A stretch of 64,000 nt of DNA from contig JAQGOG010000042.1 in NCBI GenBank assembly GCA_028293765.1, forward strand, positions 1-64,000. The letters are read 5' to 3'. Source of the DNA: Gammaproteobacteria bacterium (lineage in GTDB: Bacteria; Pseudomonadota; Gammaproteobacteria; Steroidobacterales; Steroidobacteraceae). The notes under the pieces are model-generated. The model was not told the DNA's origin and made no database searches. It saw nothing but the letters and a program-made list of their open reading frames with translations. Both the position numbers and the translations under genes were made by a program. Positions 1 to 8,611 of this stretch are shown one piece after another. How positions within the stretch are numbered: the stretch's first letter is position 1; each line of letters begins with the position of its first letter.

Positions 1-87
1 GAGATTGTCTGGCAGACGGTTCAACGAGATCTGCCTGTGTTACGCGAGCAGATCTTCACTCTGCTCGAGAGCGTCTCCAAGGCGTAG
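1..87 (+). CDS. C-terminal end of an unidentified protein (partial)
   Basis: The first frame is open from base 1 and stops at TAG (85-87), giving the last 28 residues of a protein that begins outside the window. The visible tail (ending LREQIFTLLESVSKA) is rich in Leu, Val, Glu and Gln and looks like an amphipathic helix. It is too short to assign to a family. It is convergent with msrA, whose stop lies about 170 bases downstream. The 167 bases between hold only a weak hairpin (GTAGACG at 198-204 pairing with CGTCTAC at 217-223). Confidence 0.4.
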   Translation, partial: EIVWQTVQRDLPVLREQIFTLLESVSKA

Positions 88-254
88 TGGGCAACCATCG
101 GCGTGGCTCCTCGAACTCGGAGCGCTCGATCACTCAATCCCAGATCTCAACCTTACACCAGGCATTTTCCTCCGAATTCCTTCCCGGTAGATTTCCAGTA
201 GACGTCTCGACTGTCCCGTCTACCGAAACTCTCATCATCCCGCCGGTAGGCCTT

Positions 255-896
255 CTAAACCCTCGCGGAATACGCCACTCCACATCCTCCAATCCCGCAA
301 TACCCCTGCGGATTCTTAGCAAGATATTGCTGGTGATAATCCTCCGCATAAAAAAACTGCGGCGCATCCACTATCTCCGTCGTAATCGTCCCCCGCCCAG
401 CCGCGGTCAGCCGCGCCTGGTACACGCGCTTCGACTCCTCAGCAGCCTCCCGCTGCTCCCGATCCAACACATAGACCCCCGACCGATACTGCGTCCCAAC
501 ATCATTCCCCTGCCGCATCCCCTGGGTCGGGTCATGCGACTCCCAGAACGCCTGCAGCAGGTCCTCGTAATCGATCTTTTCGGGGTCGTAGATGACACGC
601 ACGACTTCGGCATGACCCGTCTGGCCGGAGCAGACTTCTTCATACGTCGCATTGGGAGTGAGACCGCCCAAATAACCCACGGCTGTCGAGCAGACGCCGG
701 GGAGCTCCCAGAACAGGCGCTCGGCGCCCCAGAAACAGCCCAGACCGAAGAGGGCCTCGCACATGCCGGCGGGAAATGGCGGGACGATGCGCTGGCCGTT
801 CACGAAATGCGTCTCGGGCACCTTCAGGGGCGCGCTGCGTCCTGGGAGGGCTTCTTCTTTGGTGGGTATTACCGCTTTCTTGCGGAACAGGGCCAT
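255..896 (-). CDS. msrA: Peptide methionine-S-sulfoxide reductase MsrA
   Basis: Reduces the S epimer of methionine sulfoxide in proteins and free methionine, using thioredoxin, so it repairs oxidative damage. The hallmark GCFWGAE motif is at residues 53-59 with the nucleophilic Cys at about 54. It is followed by the family blocks [16 protein letters not shown] and YRSGVYV, and by a Cys-containing tail (YCGIGGCG) that can supply the resolving cysteine. The 213-residue length is typical of the long form. I chose the ATG at 896 because AGGAG lies 8 bases upstream; an in-frame GTG at 905 is possible. No signal peptide, so cytoplasmic. It appears monocistronic. Confidence 0.95.
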   Translation of the reverse strand: MALFRKKAVIPTKEEALPGRSAPLKVPETHFVNGQRIVPPFPAGMCEALFGLGCFWGAERLFWELPGVCSTAVGYLGGLTPNATYEEVCSGQTGHAEVVRVIYDPEKIDYEDLLQAFWESHDPTQGMRQGNDVGTQYRSGVYVLDREQREAAEESKRVYQARLTAAGRGTITTEIVDAPQFFYAEDYHQQYLAKNPQGYCGIGGCGVAYSARV

Positions 897-1127
897 GGGG
901 AGCACTCCTGTATGGGGGGACAGGGAGTGTGGGGACCGGCCTCGGGCAACTCAAGCCGCGAACTCGGCCGGTGTCCCCCGGGCAGCGAGCTGGTTCCAAA
1001 AGGCGAGGCGAATCAAAGATGTCCGCCGCAGGTGCAGCTGGTATCACCAGGCCGCGCGGCTGAGCCCCCGCGTGGGACCACCATCCGCTTGCGACGCCGC
1101 CACCCCACACCGTAAGCTTTCGCGGCT

Positions 1128-1394
1128 ATGGGTATCAGTCAACCGCAAAACCTCCGCATTCCGCCAATCGAGAAGCTGCGTCCCTATGGGGTCCGCGTGA
1201 GCCTTCCTGCCGGCGATCCCTTCCGTAAGCTTCTTGGGCCTGAGTGGCACCGGCTGCACTGGTTTCCATCTCCGGAAGAGCGGGACGCCGCGCTTGCCGA
1301 GATGAGCCGGAGGCATCAGTACTCCCGGGCAACCGACAAGCCGTCGCTGGTTTTCGAGAAAGTCGAAAAGCTCTCCGAGAGCCGCGGCCTGTAG
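1128..1394 (+). CDS. Conserved hypothetical protein, 88 residues
   Basis: A short, acidic-basic soluble protein with no signal peptide or membrane segment. It carries the stretch LRPYGVRVSLPAGDPFRKLL followed by WHRLHWF, an ERDAAL helix, MSRRHQYSR and a closing LVFEKVEK. I recall similar short proteins of unknown function in gammaproteobacteria, but I cannot name a family. The reading frame has coding-like third-position GC. The gene stands alone, divergent from msrA and convergent with the patatin gene. No strong ribosome-binding site precedes the ATG. Function unknown. Confidence 0.7.
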   Translation: MGISQPQNLRIPPIEKLRPYGVRVSLPAGDPFRKLLGPEWHRLHWFPSPEERDAALAEMSRRHQYSRATDKPSLVFEKVEKLSESRGL

Positions 1395-1519
1395 ACGAGA
1401 TTCGGGCTGCTCCCTCACGCGCAGCTCGTCTTTAGGCTGCTCGCTCGAGCTGACGAGGCGCGCGCGATCGCGATCGAACGCGCGTCTTCGGGCGTGCCCG
1501 TCGGCGAGCTCCCGCGTCA

Positions 1520-3793
1520 CTAGAACGTCCGCCCAAGGAACAGGTAGAACGCCTGCTGCCCGTGCTGATCGAACCCGGTCGCCACGTACACCGGACCGAG
1601 AAAGGTGTCCATCCCAAGGAAGACACTCGCATCCTTGTGCGTGTCACCGAGCGACACATCCCTGCGGTTCTGCCAGACATTCCCCATCTCGAAGGACATC
1701 CCAAGGTACGTCGGCACATCGAGATAACCAGGACCTCCCCGCCCGATCTGCCGATAGAGCAGCAGGCGCGCGATCCCGAAATACGGCCCCGTGAGCGAGT
1801 CGGCCTTGAGGCCGGAGAGATTGAAAAAGCCGCCGAGTGGGAACAGCAGCCGCACGTCGGTGACATTGCCCTCCAGGGTCTCCCCCGCGGAAGTCGAAAA
1901 TACCGCGCTGTCACGGCCGAATGAATGGGCCGCGACGTAGTTGAACGTGATCTGGTCGGTCACCCGGTTGGGACCCCTGACATTGCGCTCGCCGCTCCAT
2001 TGGAGCGTCGCCTGCTGCCCGTGGTGCGGGAAGTTCACATCATCCAGGCGGTCGTATGAGAACCGCACGAAATAGTCACGCACCTTGAAATCCTGGGCCG
2101 CCAGCGCCGGGTTGTTCGGATCGCCGATCGTCACGCGGGAATGCCCTTGCAAGCGCTGGACCCCGGCGCGGATCTCACCCCAGTTGCCGAACTGGCGCCC
2201 GAAATCGAGGCCGTAGCTGTACGTGTGTAGCCGGTATTCCCCGATCTCGCTCTGGCCGTTGAGCACCGGGACGTTGCGCACCTGCGCCTCCGCGTGCGGG
2301 TCGAGGAACCAGCCGGAAAACTGCGACAGCGGCAGAAACACGTCCGTCGCGGCGAGGGATGTCTGGCCGATCTGGAAGTCCCACACCCACTCGCCGCCGG
2401 GCTTCGTGATCTCCGACATGACGAAGCGCGTCGCGGCGTTGAAAGTCGAATTACCCTGGAAGTCGTCCTGCAGGCTGAGCCCGAAGCGTACGTAGTTAGG
2501 GCCTATCGAGTTGCCCCGTGCGTCGAGGGAAAGGCCGTAGCGATCGTTCTCATTCACGACACGATAGTCGAGCGTGTCGAGGCTTCCCTGACCGTAGAGC
2601 GTCGTCATCCGGCGTGCGATGGCATCGGGATCGAGCGGCTTGCCGGTAAGATCCTTGAAGAGATCGTTGAGCCGCTCGGAGTAGCGCTCCGAGCCGGAGT
2701 CGACCTTCACGAAGTCGATGCGCGGCGGGATTTGGCGTGCCGCTTCGCGACGCTGGGCGTAGCGCTGCACCTCCTGCGGATCCATCGCAAGCGAGGCCAG
2801 GCGGCCCGCTGCCTCACGCGCCGCTGTTTCGCCGACGCTGACCACGCGTTTCACGACACCGAAATCGAACGACGAGGTATCGCCCAACGCCGGCGCGATC
2901 AGAATGTCGTCCGGTCGGAGCTTCTCGCGCTGCAGCTTCGAATTCTGCTGGATCAGAATCGCCAGCATCTGGTTCGAGATCACCGGGACGCTGGACAGCT
3001 TGTCGCGCTTCAAAAGCGGCGCACCGACATCCACCACGATGAGAATGTCGACGCCCATGGCGCGCGCGACATCGACCGGGAGGTTCTCGGCGATACCGCC
3101 GTCCACGAGCAGGCGCCCTTCCCGCTCGACAGGCGCAAAAACTCCCGGTGCCGACATGCTCGCGCGCATCGCGCTAGTCAGGTCGCCCGAGTCGATGGTG
3201 ACGCCCTCGCCGGTCTCCAGGTCCGTCGCCAGGGCCCGAAATGGGGTCGGCAGGTCGTCGAACTTCGTGATGTACGCCACGGGCAGCGTGAGCCGCCGCA
3301 GCGTCTGGTTCAGCCGCTGCCCCTGGATCAGGCCTTTGGGCAGCAGCACCTTGCCGCCGCGGATTCCGAGCGGAAACTTGACCAGAAAATTCTGATCTTC
3401 CTGCTTGCGGCGGAAAGTGAGGTCCTCGCGTGGCGGGCGGTCACGGAAGGCGTCCTGCCAGTTGAGGGAGGTCATGATGGCCTCGATCTCATGCGCGTCC
3501 AGACCGCTCGCGTAGAGGCCGCCGACCACGGCGCCCATGCTCGTGCCGGCGATCGCGTCGATCGGCACATGGAGATCTTCCAGGACCTTCAATACCCCGA
3601 TGTGTGCGGCGCCACGCGCGCCGCCGCCCGATAGAACCAGGCCAATACGCGGACGATGGGGAGCCGCCGGCACAGCAGCGGCCGGAGCGGGCGTGTCTTG
3701 CGCAGTCGTGGTAGTCGAGGCCGCGAGCCAGAGGGCCGCGAAAAGAAAACCGAATACCCCGAGACGGGGCCTGACCGCCCGTGGTGAAATCAC
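1520..3793 (-). CDS. Patatin-like phospholipase with C-terminal Omp85-type barrel (PlpD-like, type Vd autotransporter)
   Basis: A probable secreted lipase/phospholipase that carries its own outer-membrane translocator. From the GTG at 3793 the protein has 757 residues. An N-terminal signal peptide (hydrophobic to about residue 30, ending near STTTTAQ) is followed by a patatin domain. That domain has the oxyanion loop GGGARG (56-61), the nucleophile elbow GTSMG (Ser85) and the catalytic DGG (Asp231). A POTRA-like segment (about 400-470) comes next, then a long beta-rich C-terminus ending in aromatic ALYLFLGRTF-like strands. PlpD of Pseudomonas has the same order and similar length. The start is uncertain: the frame stays open upstream to 4039, but that stretch does not resemble protein and overlaps the divergent dehydrogenase. 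Isolated gene. Confidence 0.88.
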   Translation of the reverse strand: MISPRAVRPRLGVFGFLFAALWLAASTTTTAQDTPAPAAAVPAAPHRPRIGLVLSGGGARGAAHIGVLKVLEDLHVPIDAIAGTSMGAVVGGLYASGLDAHEIEAIMTSLNWQDAFRDRPPREDLTFRRKQEDQNFLVKFPLGIRGGKVLLPKGLIQGQRLNQTLRRLTLPVAYITKFDDLPTPFRALATDLETGEGVTIDSGDLTSAMRASMSAPGVFAPVEREGRLLVDGGIAENLPVDVARAMGVDILIVVDVGAPLLKRDKLSSVPVISNQMLAILIQQNSKLQREKLRPDDILIAPALGDTSSFDFGVVKRVVSVGETAAREAAGRLASLAMDPQEVQRYAQRREAARQIPPRIDFVKVDSGSERYSERLNDLFKDLTGKPLDPDAIARRMTTLYGQGSLDTLDYRVVNENDRYGLSLDARGNSIGPNYVRFGLSLQDDFQGNSTFNAATRFVMSEITKPGGEWVWDFQIGQTSLAATDVFLPLSQFSGWFLDPHAEAQVRNVPVLNGQSEIGEYRLHTYSYGLDFGRQFGNWGEIRAGVQRLQGHSRVTIGDPNNPALAAQDFKVRDYFVRFSYDRLDDVNFPHHGQQATLQWSGERNVRGPNRVTDQITFNYVAAHSFGRDSAVFSTSAGETLEGNVTDVRLLFPLGGFFNLSGLKADSLTGPYFGIARLLLYRQIGRGGPGYLDVPTYLGMSFEMGNVWQNRRDVSLGDTHKDASVFLGMDTFLGPVYVATGFDQHGQQAFYLFLGRTF

Positions 3794-3963
3794 CGCGCAA
3801 GAATACCAGCATGCCGCGTCGGAAACTTGACCTTGCCTCAGGCGCCTGTCTGGCCAATGTTCGCTTGCCGCGCCCGCGCGACGACGTCGATCACCAGACA
3901 AGCTCCCGGTCCTGCGGGTCGGTTCTCGCCGCAGGCACGGCCCGTCATCGATAATTCGCGCCC

Positions 3964-5994
3964 ATGAACCACCAGCCCAGCCGCACCACCCGGCGTGCGG
4001 TCGCCATCGCGAGCCGCCTCTTCCGAGCCGCAATCGCATTGGCCGCAGCGGCGGGCGTGGCAGCTGGGGCGGGCAGCGCGCTGGCGCAATCGCCGGACGC
4101 GAGCGACTGGGGCTATTACGGCGGCGACATGTTCGGCCAGCGCTTCTCGAGCCTCGATGAGATCAACCGCAAGAACGTCTCGCATCTCACCGTCGCATGG
4201 ACTTACCGCACTGGCGAGGCCGGGGCAGGCTTCGCCCGCGCGAACAAGCTGTCATTCGAGGCGACTCCCGTACTGGCGTTCGGCCTGCTCTACCTCGAGA
4301 CGCCCACGAACATACTGATCGCTCTCGATCCGGAGAGTGGCACCCAGCGCTGGCGGTTCGACCCCCACGTCGATCGCTCGCGCCAATACTCCGAAGCGAG
4401 CTCACGCGGTGTGAGTATTTGGGAAGACGCGGACGCCAAGCACGAAGGTCCGTGTACACGGCGCGTGCTAACCGGTACGTTGGATGCCAGGCTGCTCGCG
4501 GTCGATGCCGGAACCGGCGCGCCCTGCATGGACTTCGGTGCGGCGGGCCAGATCGATCTTACAAACGGTCTACGCATCCGCGATCGGGCCGATTACCTCG
4601 TCACCTCCCCTCCCGCCATTTATGGGAACATCGTGGTAGTCGGTTCGGCCATCGGTGACAACCGGGCCACCGATGTCGAGCGGGGTGTGATTCGTGCGTT
4701 TGATGTCCACACGGGCGCATTGTTGTGGGCTTTCGATCCGCTTCCCGATTCGGCTTCTCACCCTGCCGCTGCCGAGTGGAACCTGGCGCAGGCCGCGGGC
4801 ACGGGCGCAGGGAATTCCTGGGGCGTGATGTCCGTAGACGAGGAACACGGCCTCGTTCTCGTCCCGACAGGCTCGGCGAGTCCGGATTTCTTCGGCGGCA
4901 AACGACTTGGCAGCAATCGCTTCGCGAACTCGCTGCTGGCGTTGGATGCGAAAAGCGGCAAACTCATATGGCAGCAGCAGTTGGTACACCACGATCTGTG
5001 GGACTTCGATGTCGCCGCGCAGCCCGCGCTGGGCGATATCGAGGTACAAGGTGTTCCCGTGCCCGCGGTGATTCAGGCGACGAAGACGGGCATGCTGTAC
5101 ATCTTCGAGCGCACGAAGGGCCAACCGCTCTTCCCGATCACGGAAAAGCCCGTACCGCGCAGCCTGACCCCAGGTGAGCAGGCGTGGCCGACTCAACCCT
5201 TCTCCTCCATCCCGTCGGTCGTATCCCAGCGGCCGGTCGATCCGCAGGACGCCTGGGGCGTTACGTTCTGGGATCGCGGCAAGTGCCGTGACCTCATCGC
5301 CTCCCATCGCAACGAAGGCATCTTCACGCCCCCGGACACCCGCGGAACCATCCTTTCGCCGGGCTACATGGGCGGTGTCAACTGGGGCGGCGTAGCGTTC
5401 GATGAACAAAGGCAACGTATAATTGCCGCGGTGAACCACCTCCCGATGGTCGTAACGCTCGTCCCGCAGGCGAACCTCGAGAGCGAAGCGCGCTCCGGCG
5501 ATTTTCCGAATTCCGAGTTTGCGAAGCAGGCCGGCACGCCCTATGGCATGCGCCGCGAGCCGCTGCTATCGCCTTGGGGACTGCCTTGTACTGCCCCGCC
5601 GTGGGGTACGCTTGTCAGCGTCGACCTGCGCCGCAATCGTATCGTCTGGCAGGTGCCGCTCGGCTCGACCGAGGGCATCGGGCCGTGGTTCGCCCCGGCG
5701 CGCAATTTCGGCATGCCCAATATGGGCGGCCCCATAGGCACGGCGGGCGATCTGGTGTTTGTCGGAGCGGCAATGGACAGCTATTTCCGCGCATTCGACA
5801 TCGAAACGGGCCGCGAGCTCTGGAAATACCATCTGCCGGCAGGCGGCCAGGCGACACCGATGACGTACCGGGCGGGCCGTAAGCAACGCCAGTTCATCGT
5901 CATCGCGGCCGGTGGACACGGCGGCCTGCAGACACCGCGCGGCGACTATGTGATCGCCTTCGCGCTGCCGGCTACGCCGCGGTCCGGGAGTTAG
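3964..5994 (+). CDS. Periplasmic PQQ-dependent dehydrogenase (quinoprotein glucose/quinate dehydrogenase-like)
   Basis: An eight-bladed quinoprotein that oxidises an alcohol or sugar in the periplasm and passes electrons to the respiratory chain. The 676-residue chain starts with an Arg-rich signal peptide ending at about residue 41 (SALAQS). It then has the SDWGYYGGD start of the propeller and repeated tryptophan-docking-like blocks (LIALDPESGTQRW, IRAFDVHTGALLW, LLALDAKSGKLIW). The loop HHDLWDFDVAAQPAL is typical of membrane-type glucose dehydrogenases and their soluble relatives. Unlike E. coli Gcd there are no N-terminal membrane helices, and no CxxCH haem motif is present, so an external acceptor is needed. 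Substrate cannot be read from the sequence. It is followed 43 bases later by the TPR gene. Confidence 0.87.
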   Translation: MNHQPSRTTRRAVAIASRLFRAAIALAAAAGVAAGAGSALAQSPDASDWGYYGGDMFGQRFSSLDEINRKNVSHLTVAWTYRTGEAGAGFARANKLSFEATPVLAFGLLYLETPTNILIALDPESGTQRWRFDPHVDRSRQYSEASSRGVSIWEDADAKHEGPCTRRVLTGTLDARLLAVDAGTGAPCMDFGAAGQIDLTNGLRIRDRADYLVTSPPAIYGNIVVVGSAIGDNRATDVERGVIRAFDVHTGALLWAFDPLPDSASHPAAAEWNLAQAAGTGAGNSWGVMSVDEEHGLVLVPTGSASPDFFGGKRLGSNRFANSLLALDAKSGKLIWQQQLVHHDLWDFDVAAQPALGDIEVQGVPVPAVIQATKTGMLYIFERTKGQPLFPITEKPVPRSLTPGEQAWPTQPFSSIPSVVSQRPVDPQDAWGVTFWDRGKCRDLIASHRNEGIFTPPDTRGTILSPGYMGGVNWGGVAFDEQRQRIIAAVNHLPMVVTLVPQANLESEARSGDFPNSEFAKQAGTPYGMRREPLLSPWGLPCTAPPWGTLVSVDLRRNRIVWQVPLGSTEGIGPWFAPARNFGMPNMGGPIGTAGDLVFVGAAMDSYFRAFDIETGRELWKYHLPAGGQATPMTYRAGRKQRQFIVIAAGGHGGLQTPRGDYVIAFALPATPRSGS

Positions 5995-6037
5995 GTTCAA
6001 TGCACAGCAGGCACGATTTACGTTCGCGGAGATTCGA

Positions 6038-6772
6038 ATGTCCGGTTTTCTGATTCTGTCCATCGCCATCCAGGCGGGCCTCATCATCCACGTCATCAAG
6101 ACCGGCCGGAACCAGATCTGGATCTGGGTGCTCGCGCTGCTGTCGATTCCGGGAGCCATCGCCTACATTGCCGTGGAGATCCTGCCCGACCTGTTCCGCA
6201 GCCGCACGGCTCAACGCACCGCGCGAGGTTTCAAGAAGGCGATGGATCCTCAAGCGAATCTGCGGCGCTATGAGAACGAAGCTCGCGTGACCGGCAACGT
6301 TGCGGGCCGCCAGCGTTATGCGGAAGAGCTCGAACGCCACGGCAAACACGACGAAGCGATCACTCAATATCGCTCGGCGCTCACGGGCCTGTACGAACAT
6401 GACCCTAATCTCATGCTCGGCGTAGCCCGGTCGCAATTCGCCAAAGGCGACTCGCTCGCCGCCCGCACGACGCTCGACGAGCTCATCCGGATGAACCCGG
6501 ATTTCAAGTCACCCGAGGGACACCTGCTCTACGCCCGCGCGCTGGAGGGCGAAGGTAACTTCGAGAAGGCACTCGAAGAATATAGGGCGCTGGCGCCGTC
6601 TTATCCTGGGGCCGAGGCAGCCGTGCGTTATGCGCAGCTGCTGCAGTCACAGGGACGCCGTGAGGAAGCGCAGAAAGTGGCGCGAGAACTGCTCGAGCAA
6701 GCGCGCATAGCACCGGCACACTACCGGAAGGCGCAGAGATCCTGGTTGGATGCGGCTGAGCGGCTCGTATAG
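6038..6772 (+). CDS. Membrane-anchored tetratricopeptide-repeat protein
   Basis: A 244-residue protein with two N-terminal membrane segments (about 3-20 and 26-46, separated by a short KTGRNQ loop) and a cytoplasmic TPR domain. Repeats are visible as GKHDEAITQYRSAL, AARTTLDELIRMNPDF, GNFEKALEEYRAL and GRREEAQKVARELL. TPRs mediate protein-protein contacts, so it is probably a scaffold; no catalytic motif is seen. A GGAG ribosome-binding site sits 7 bases before the ATG. It lies close behind the PQQ dehydrogenase on the same strand and could be cotranscribed. It is convergent with the next small gene. Confidence 0.85.
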   Translation: MSGFLILSIAIQAGLIIHVIKTGRNQIWIWVLALLSIPGAIAYIAVEILPDLFRSRTAQRTARGFKKAMDPQANLRRYENEARVTGNVAGRQRYAEELERHGKHDEAITQYRSALTGLYEHDPNLMLGVARSQFAKGDSLAARTTLDELIRMNPDFKSPEGHLLYARALEGEGNFEKALEEYRALAPSYPGAEAAVRYAQLLQSQGRREEAQKVARELLEQARIAPAHYRKAQRSWLDAAERLV

Positions 6773-6799
6773 CACGGCCAGACCGCCGCGCCCTCGCGC

Positions 6800-7162
6800 T
6801 CAGTGATGCTGCCGCCGCTCGTCGACATCGACCGAACGGACGCGCGCATCCTGCCGCAGGCGTTCGAGCGTCGGACGGCAATCTACATCGCCGCTGGAGC
6901 CGGACAGCGTAAACAGGTAGAGGTTGCGGGCAATGACGCTCACCAAAGTGAGCTGCACGTCGGCAGCCCGCCCCAAGTCCGCCAGGAAGCGATCATCCGG
7001 CGCATGCTGCATTTCGGCGGCAAACGCCACGATCACTCGGGTCTCGCACCCCCCCGAGCGTGCGGTCGCCGGGTCGGCCGCGGAAGTTCGCGCCGCGCAG
7101 GCAACCAATGCAAGCGGGACAAGCACGACGGCCCAGCGCGGAACCAGTTGAAAGGAGCGCAA
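6800..7162 (-). CDS. Small exported protein resembling a subtilisin propeptide / inhibitor I9 domain
   Basis: I place the start at TTG 7162 because GGTGGAG lies 7 bases upstream and the protein then opens with a good signal peptide or lipoprotein signal (basic MRSFQLVPR, hydrophobic VVLVPLALVAC). The 120-residue product then has an about 80-residue domain with the order RVIVAFAAE, FLADLGRAADVQL, RNLYLFTL, LERLRQDARVRSVDVDE. This is the beta-alpha-beta-beta-alpha-beta pattern and the closing VxxVxxD of subtilisin propeptides. No protease follows it. It could be a free periplasmic protease inhibitor, a chaperone, or the leftover of a larger gene. The family call is by pattern only. The frame continues upstream to 7465 but does not look like protein there. 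Confidence 0.6.
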   Translation of the reverse strand: MRSFQLVPRWAVVLVPLALVACAARTSAADPATARSGGCETRVIVAFAAEMQHAPDDRFLADLGRAADVQLTLVSVIARNLYLFTLSGSSGDVDCRPTLERLRQDARVRSVDVDERRQHH

Positions 7163-7492
7163 TTTCGGTCTCCACCGGTGTGGTTCCGGTTCGGCCTCCG
7201 ACGATACGGCAAGTTCCTCCGCAGCGCGCGCCGGCCAATTGAAAGCGGTGCTCCGCTTTGCGTCGACGATAAGCATCCGCCAGCAGAAGAGCTCCGACAA
7301 GCAGGGTGAGCACGTCCATCGCGCCACCACCCCCACCGCCACCGGACATGTTGGTCGATCCGGCGGACGTGGTGCTCGTGCCAGGCCCTGTACCGTACGC
7401 ACCATACCCTGCCGCGCAAGCGCTATACCGTGTCGGCGTGGAGCTACGGCTCCTAACGCCGACATTTAACAATTGATAACACCGAATACCGC
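7163..7492. other. Intergenic stretch with a possible GlyGly-CTERM-like coding remnant
   Basis: No gene is certain in these 330 bases between the agmatine deiminase stop and the I9-like gene. On the minus strand, one frame (7257-7349) reads seven glycines, a hydrophobic MDVLTLLVGALLLADAY segment and then RRRK, preceded by a Ser/Thr/Gly linker. This is the layout of GlyGly-CTERM or similar sorting tails. It is not followed by a stop (the frame runs on to 6993) and no convincing start with a ribosome-binding site is seen. It may be a decayed gene end or coincidence. Confidence 0.3.
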
Positions 7493-8611
7493 TTACGGCG
7501 ACGCCAGTCTCTTGACACCGGCCGCCGGCACCTGCTGTGTGATGCAGTGGATATTGCCGCCGCCGAGGAGCACTTCCCGCGCAGGCACTCCGACAACACG
7601 TCGGTCGGGAAACAGACGTTTCAGGCGAGACGCCGCCGCCCGGTCGGTGTGCGGATCCAGTAACGGCATGACCACCCCGCCGTTGGCAATGTAGAAGTTC
7701 ACGTAGCTCGCCGCCAACCTCTCGCCGCCGGCGCGCGGTTTGGTACCCTCGCGCGCGATGATCCCACTCGCCTCTTTTGCGGCCAGCGTGAGCGGGCCGG
7801 GCATCGTCAGCTTGGTGACCTTCAACCGTCGTCCCCGCGCATCCAACGCGTCCTTCAGACGCTCCCACGCATCGAGGGAGATCCGGTACTGCGGATCCCG
7901 CTTGTTATCGGTCCAGGTGAGGCAGACCTCTCCCGGGCGCACGAAACACGCAAGATTGTCGATATGCCCATCCGTCTCGTCGTTGAAAACTCCCTTGCCG
8001 AGCCAGATGACCGTGGTTACGCCCAAATAGTCGCGCAGGGTCGCTTCGACCCGCTCACGGCTCAACAGCGGATTGCGATTGACGTTGAGCAGACACTCCT
8101 CGGTGACCAGCGCGGTGCCTTCGCCATCGACGTGGATGGCGCCGCCCTCGTTGACGATCGGGGCGCGATAACGATCGCGGCTCTCGATCTCCAACACCTT
8201 GCGTGCCACGAGATCGTCCTGATCCCACGGAAAATACAGTCCGCCTTGCAAACCGCCCCAAGCATTGAAGTGCCAGTCCACGCCTCGAACTGCGCCGCGC
8301 CGGTCCACGACAAAGGTGGGTCCGACGTCGCGCATCCAACAGTCATCGTGCGATATTTCGACCACGCGAATGCGCGGATCCAGCAATGCACGGGCGACCT
8401 GGAATTCAGACGAAGAGACACCCACCGTGACCGGCTCGAACGCCGCAATGGCCGCGGCAACGGCCGCAAACGCGTGCTGTGCAGGCCGCCCCGCTTCGCG
8501 CCAGTTGTCCGGTCGCTCCGGCCAAAGCATCCAGCAGCCGGCGTGCGCCTCGAACTCGCCCGGCATCCAGAACCCATCGGCCGCCGGCGTGGTTGTCAGG
8601 GTCAGTGTCAT
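7493..8611 (-). CDS. aguA: Agmatine deiminase (agmatine iminohydrolase)
   Basis: Hydrolyses agmatine to N-carbamoylputrescine and ammonia in the arginine-to-putrescine route. The 372-residue chain has the family opening [23 protein letters not shown], written here as MPGEFEAH followed by [13 protein letters not shown]. The substrate loop is [14 protein letters not shown]. Further along are HFNAWGG, the NEGG block, [17 protein letters not shown], and the catalytic cysteine in [11 protein letters not shown] (about residue 356). The ATG overlaps the stop of the upstream permease gene as ATGA, so translation is coupled. The frame is open upstream but lies inside the permease gene. N-carbamoylputrescine amidase (AguB) is not in the window. 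Confidence 0.93.
   Translation of the reverse strand: MTLTLTTTPAADGFWMPGEFEAHAGCWMLWPERPDNWREAGRPAQHAFAAVAAAIAAFEPVTVGVSSSEFQVARALLDPRIRVVEISHDDCWMRDVGPTFVVDRRGAVRGVDWHFNAWGGLQGGLYFPWDQDDLVARKVLEIESRDRYRAPIVNEGGAIHVDGEGTALVTEECLLNVNRNPLLSRERVEATLRDYLGVTTVIWLGKGVFNDETDGHIDNLACFVRPGEVCLTWTDNKRDPQYRISLDAWERLKDALDARGRRLKVTKLTMPGPLTLAAKEASGIIAREGTKPRAGGERLAASYVNFYIANGGVVMPLLDPHTDRAAASRLKRLFPDRRVVGVPAREVLLGGGNIHCITQQVPAAGVKRLASP

Noticed and set aside
2294-3634. 446-codon open frame opposite the patatin gene
   Set aside because: Antisense GC artefact; the patatin motifs on the other strand are decisive.
7163-7465. N-terminal extension of the I9-like protein to the ATG at 7465
   Set aside because: The added residues (many Pro, Arg, Cys, Trp) do not look like a protein, while TTG 7162 has a ribosome-binding site and gives a proper signal peptide.
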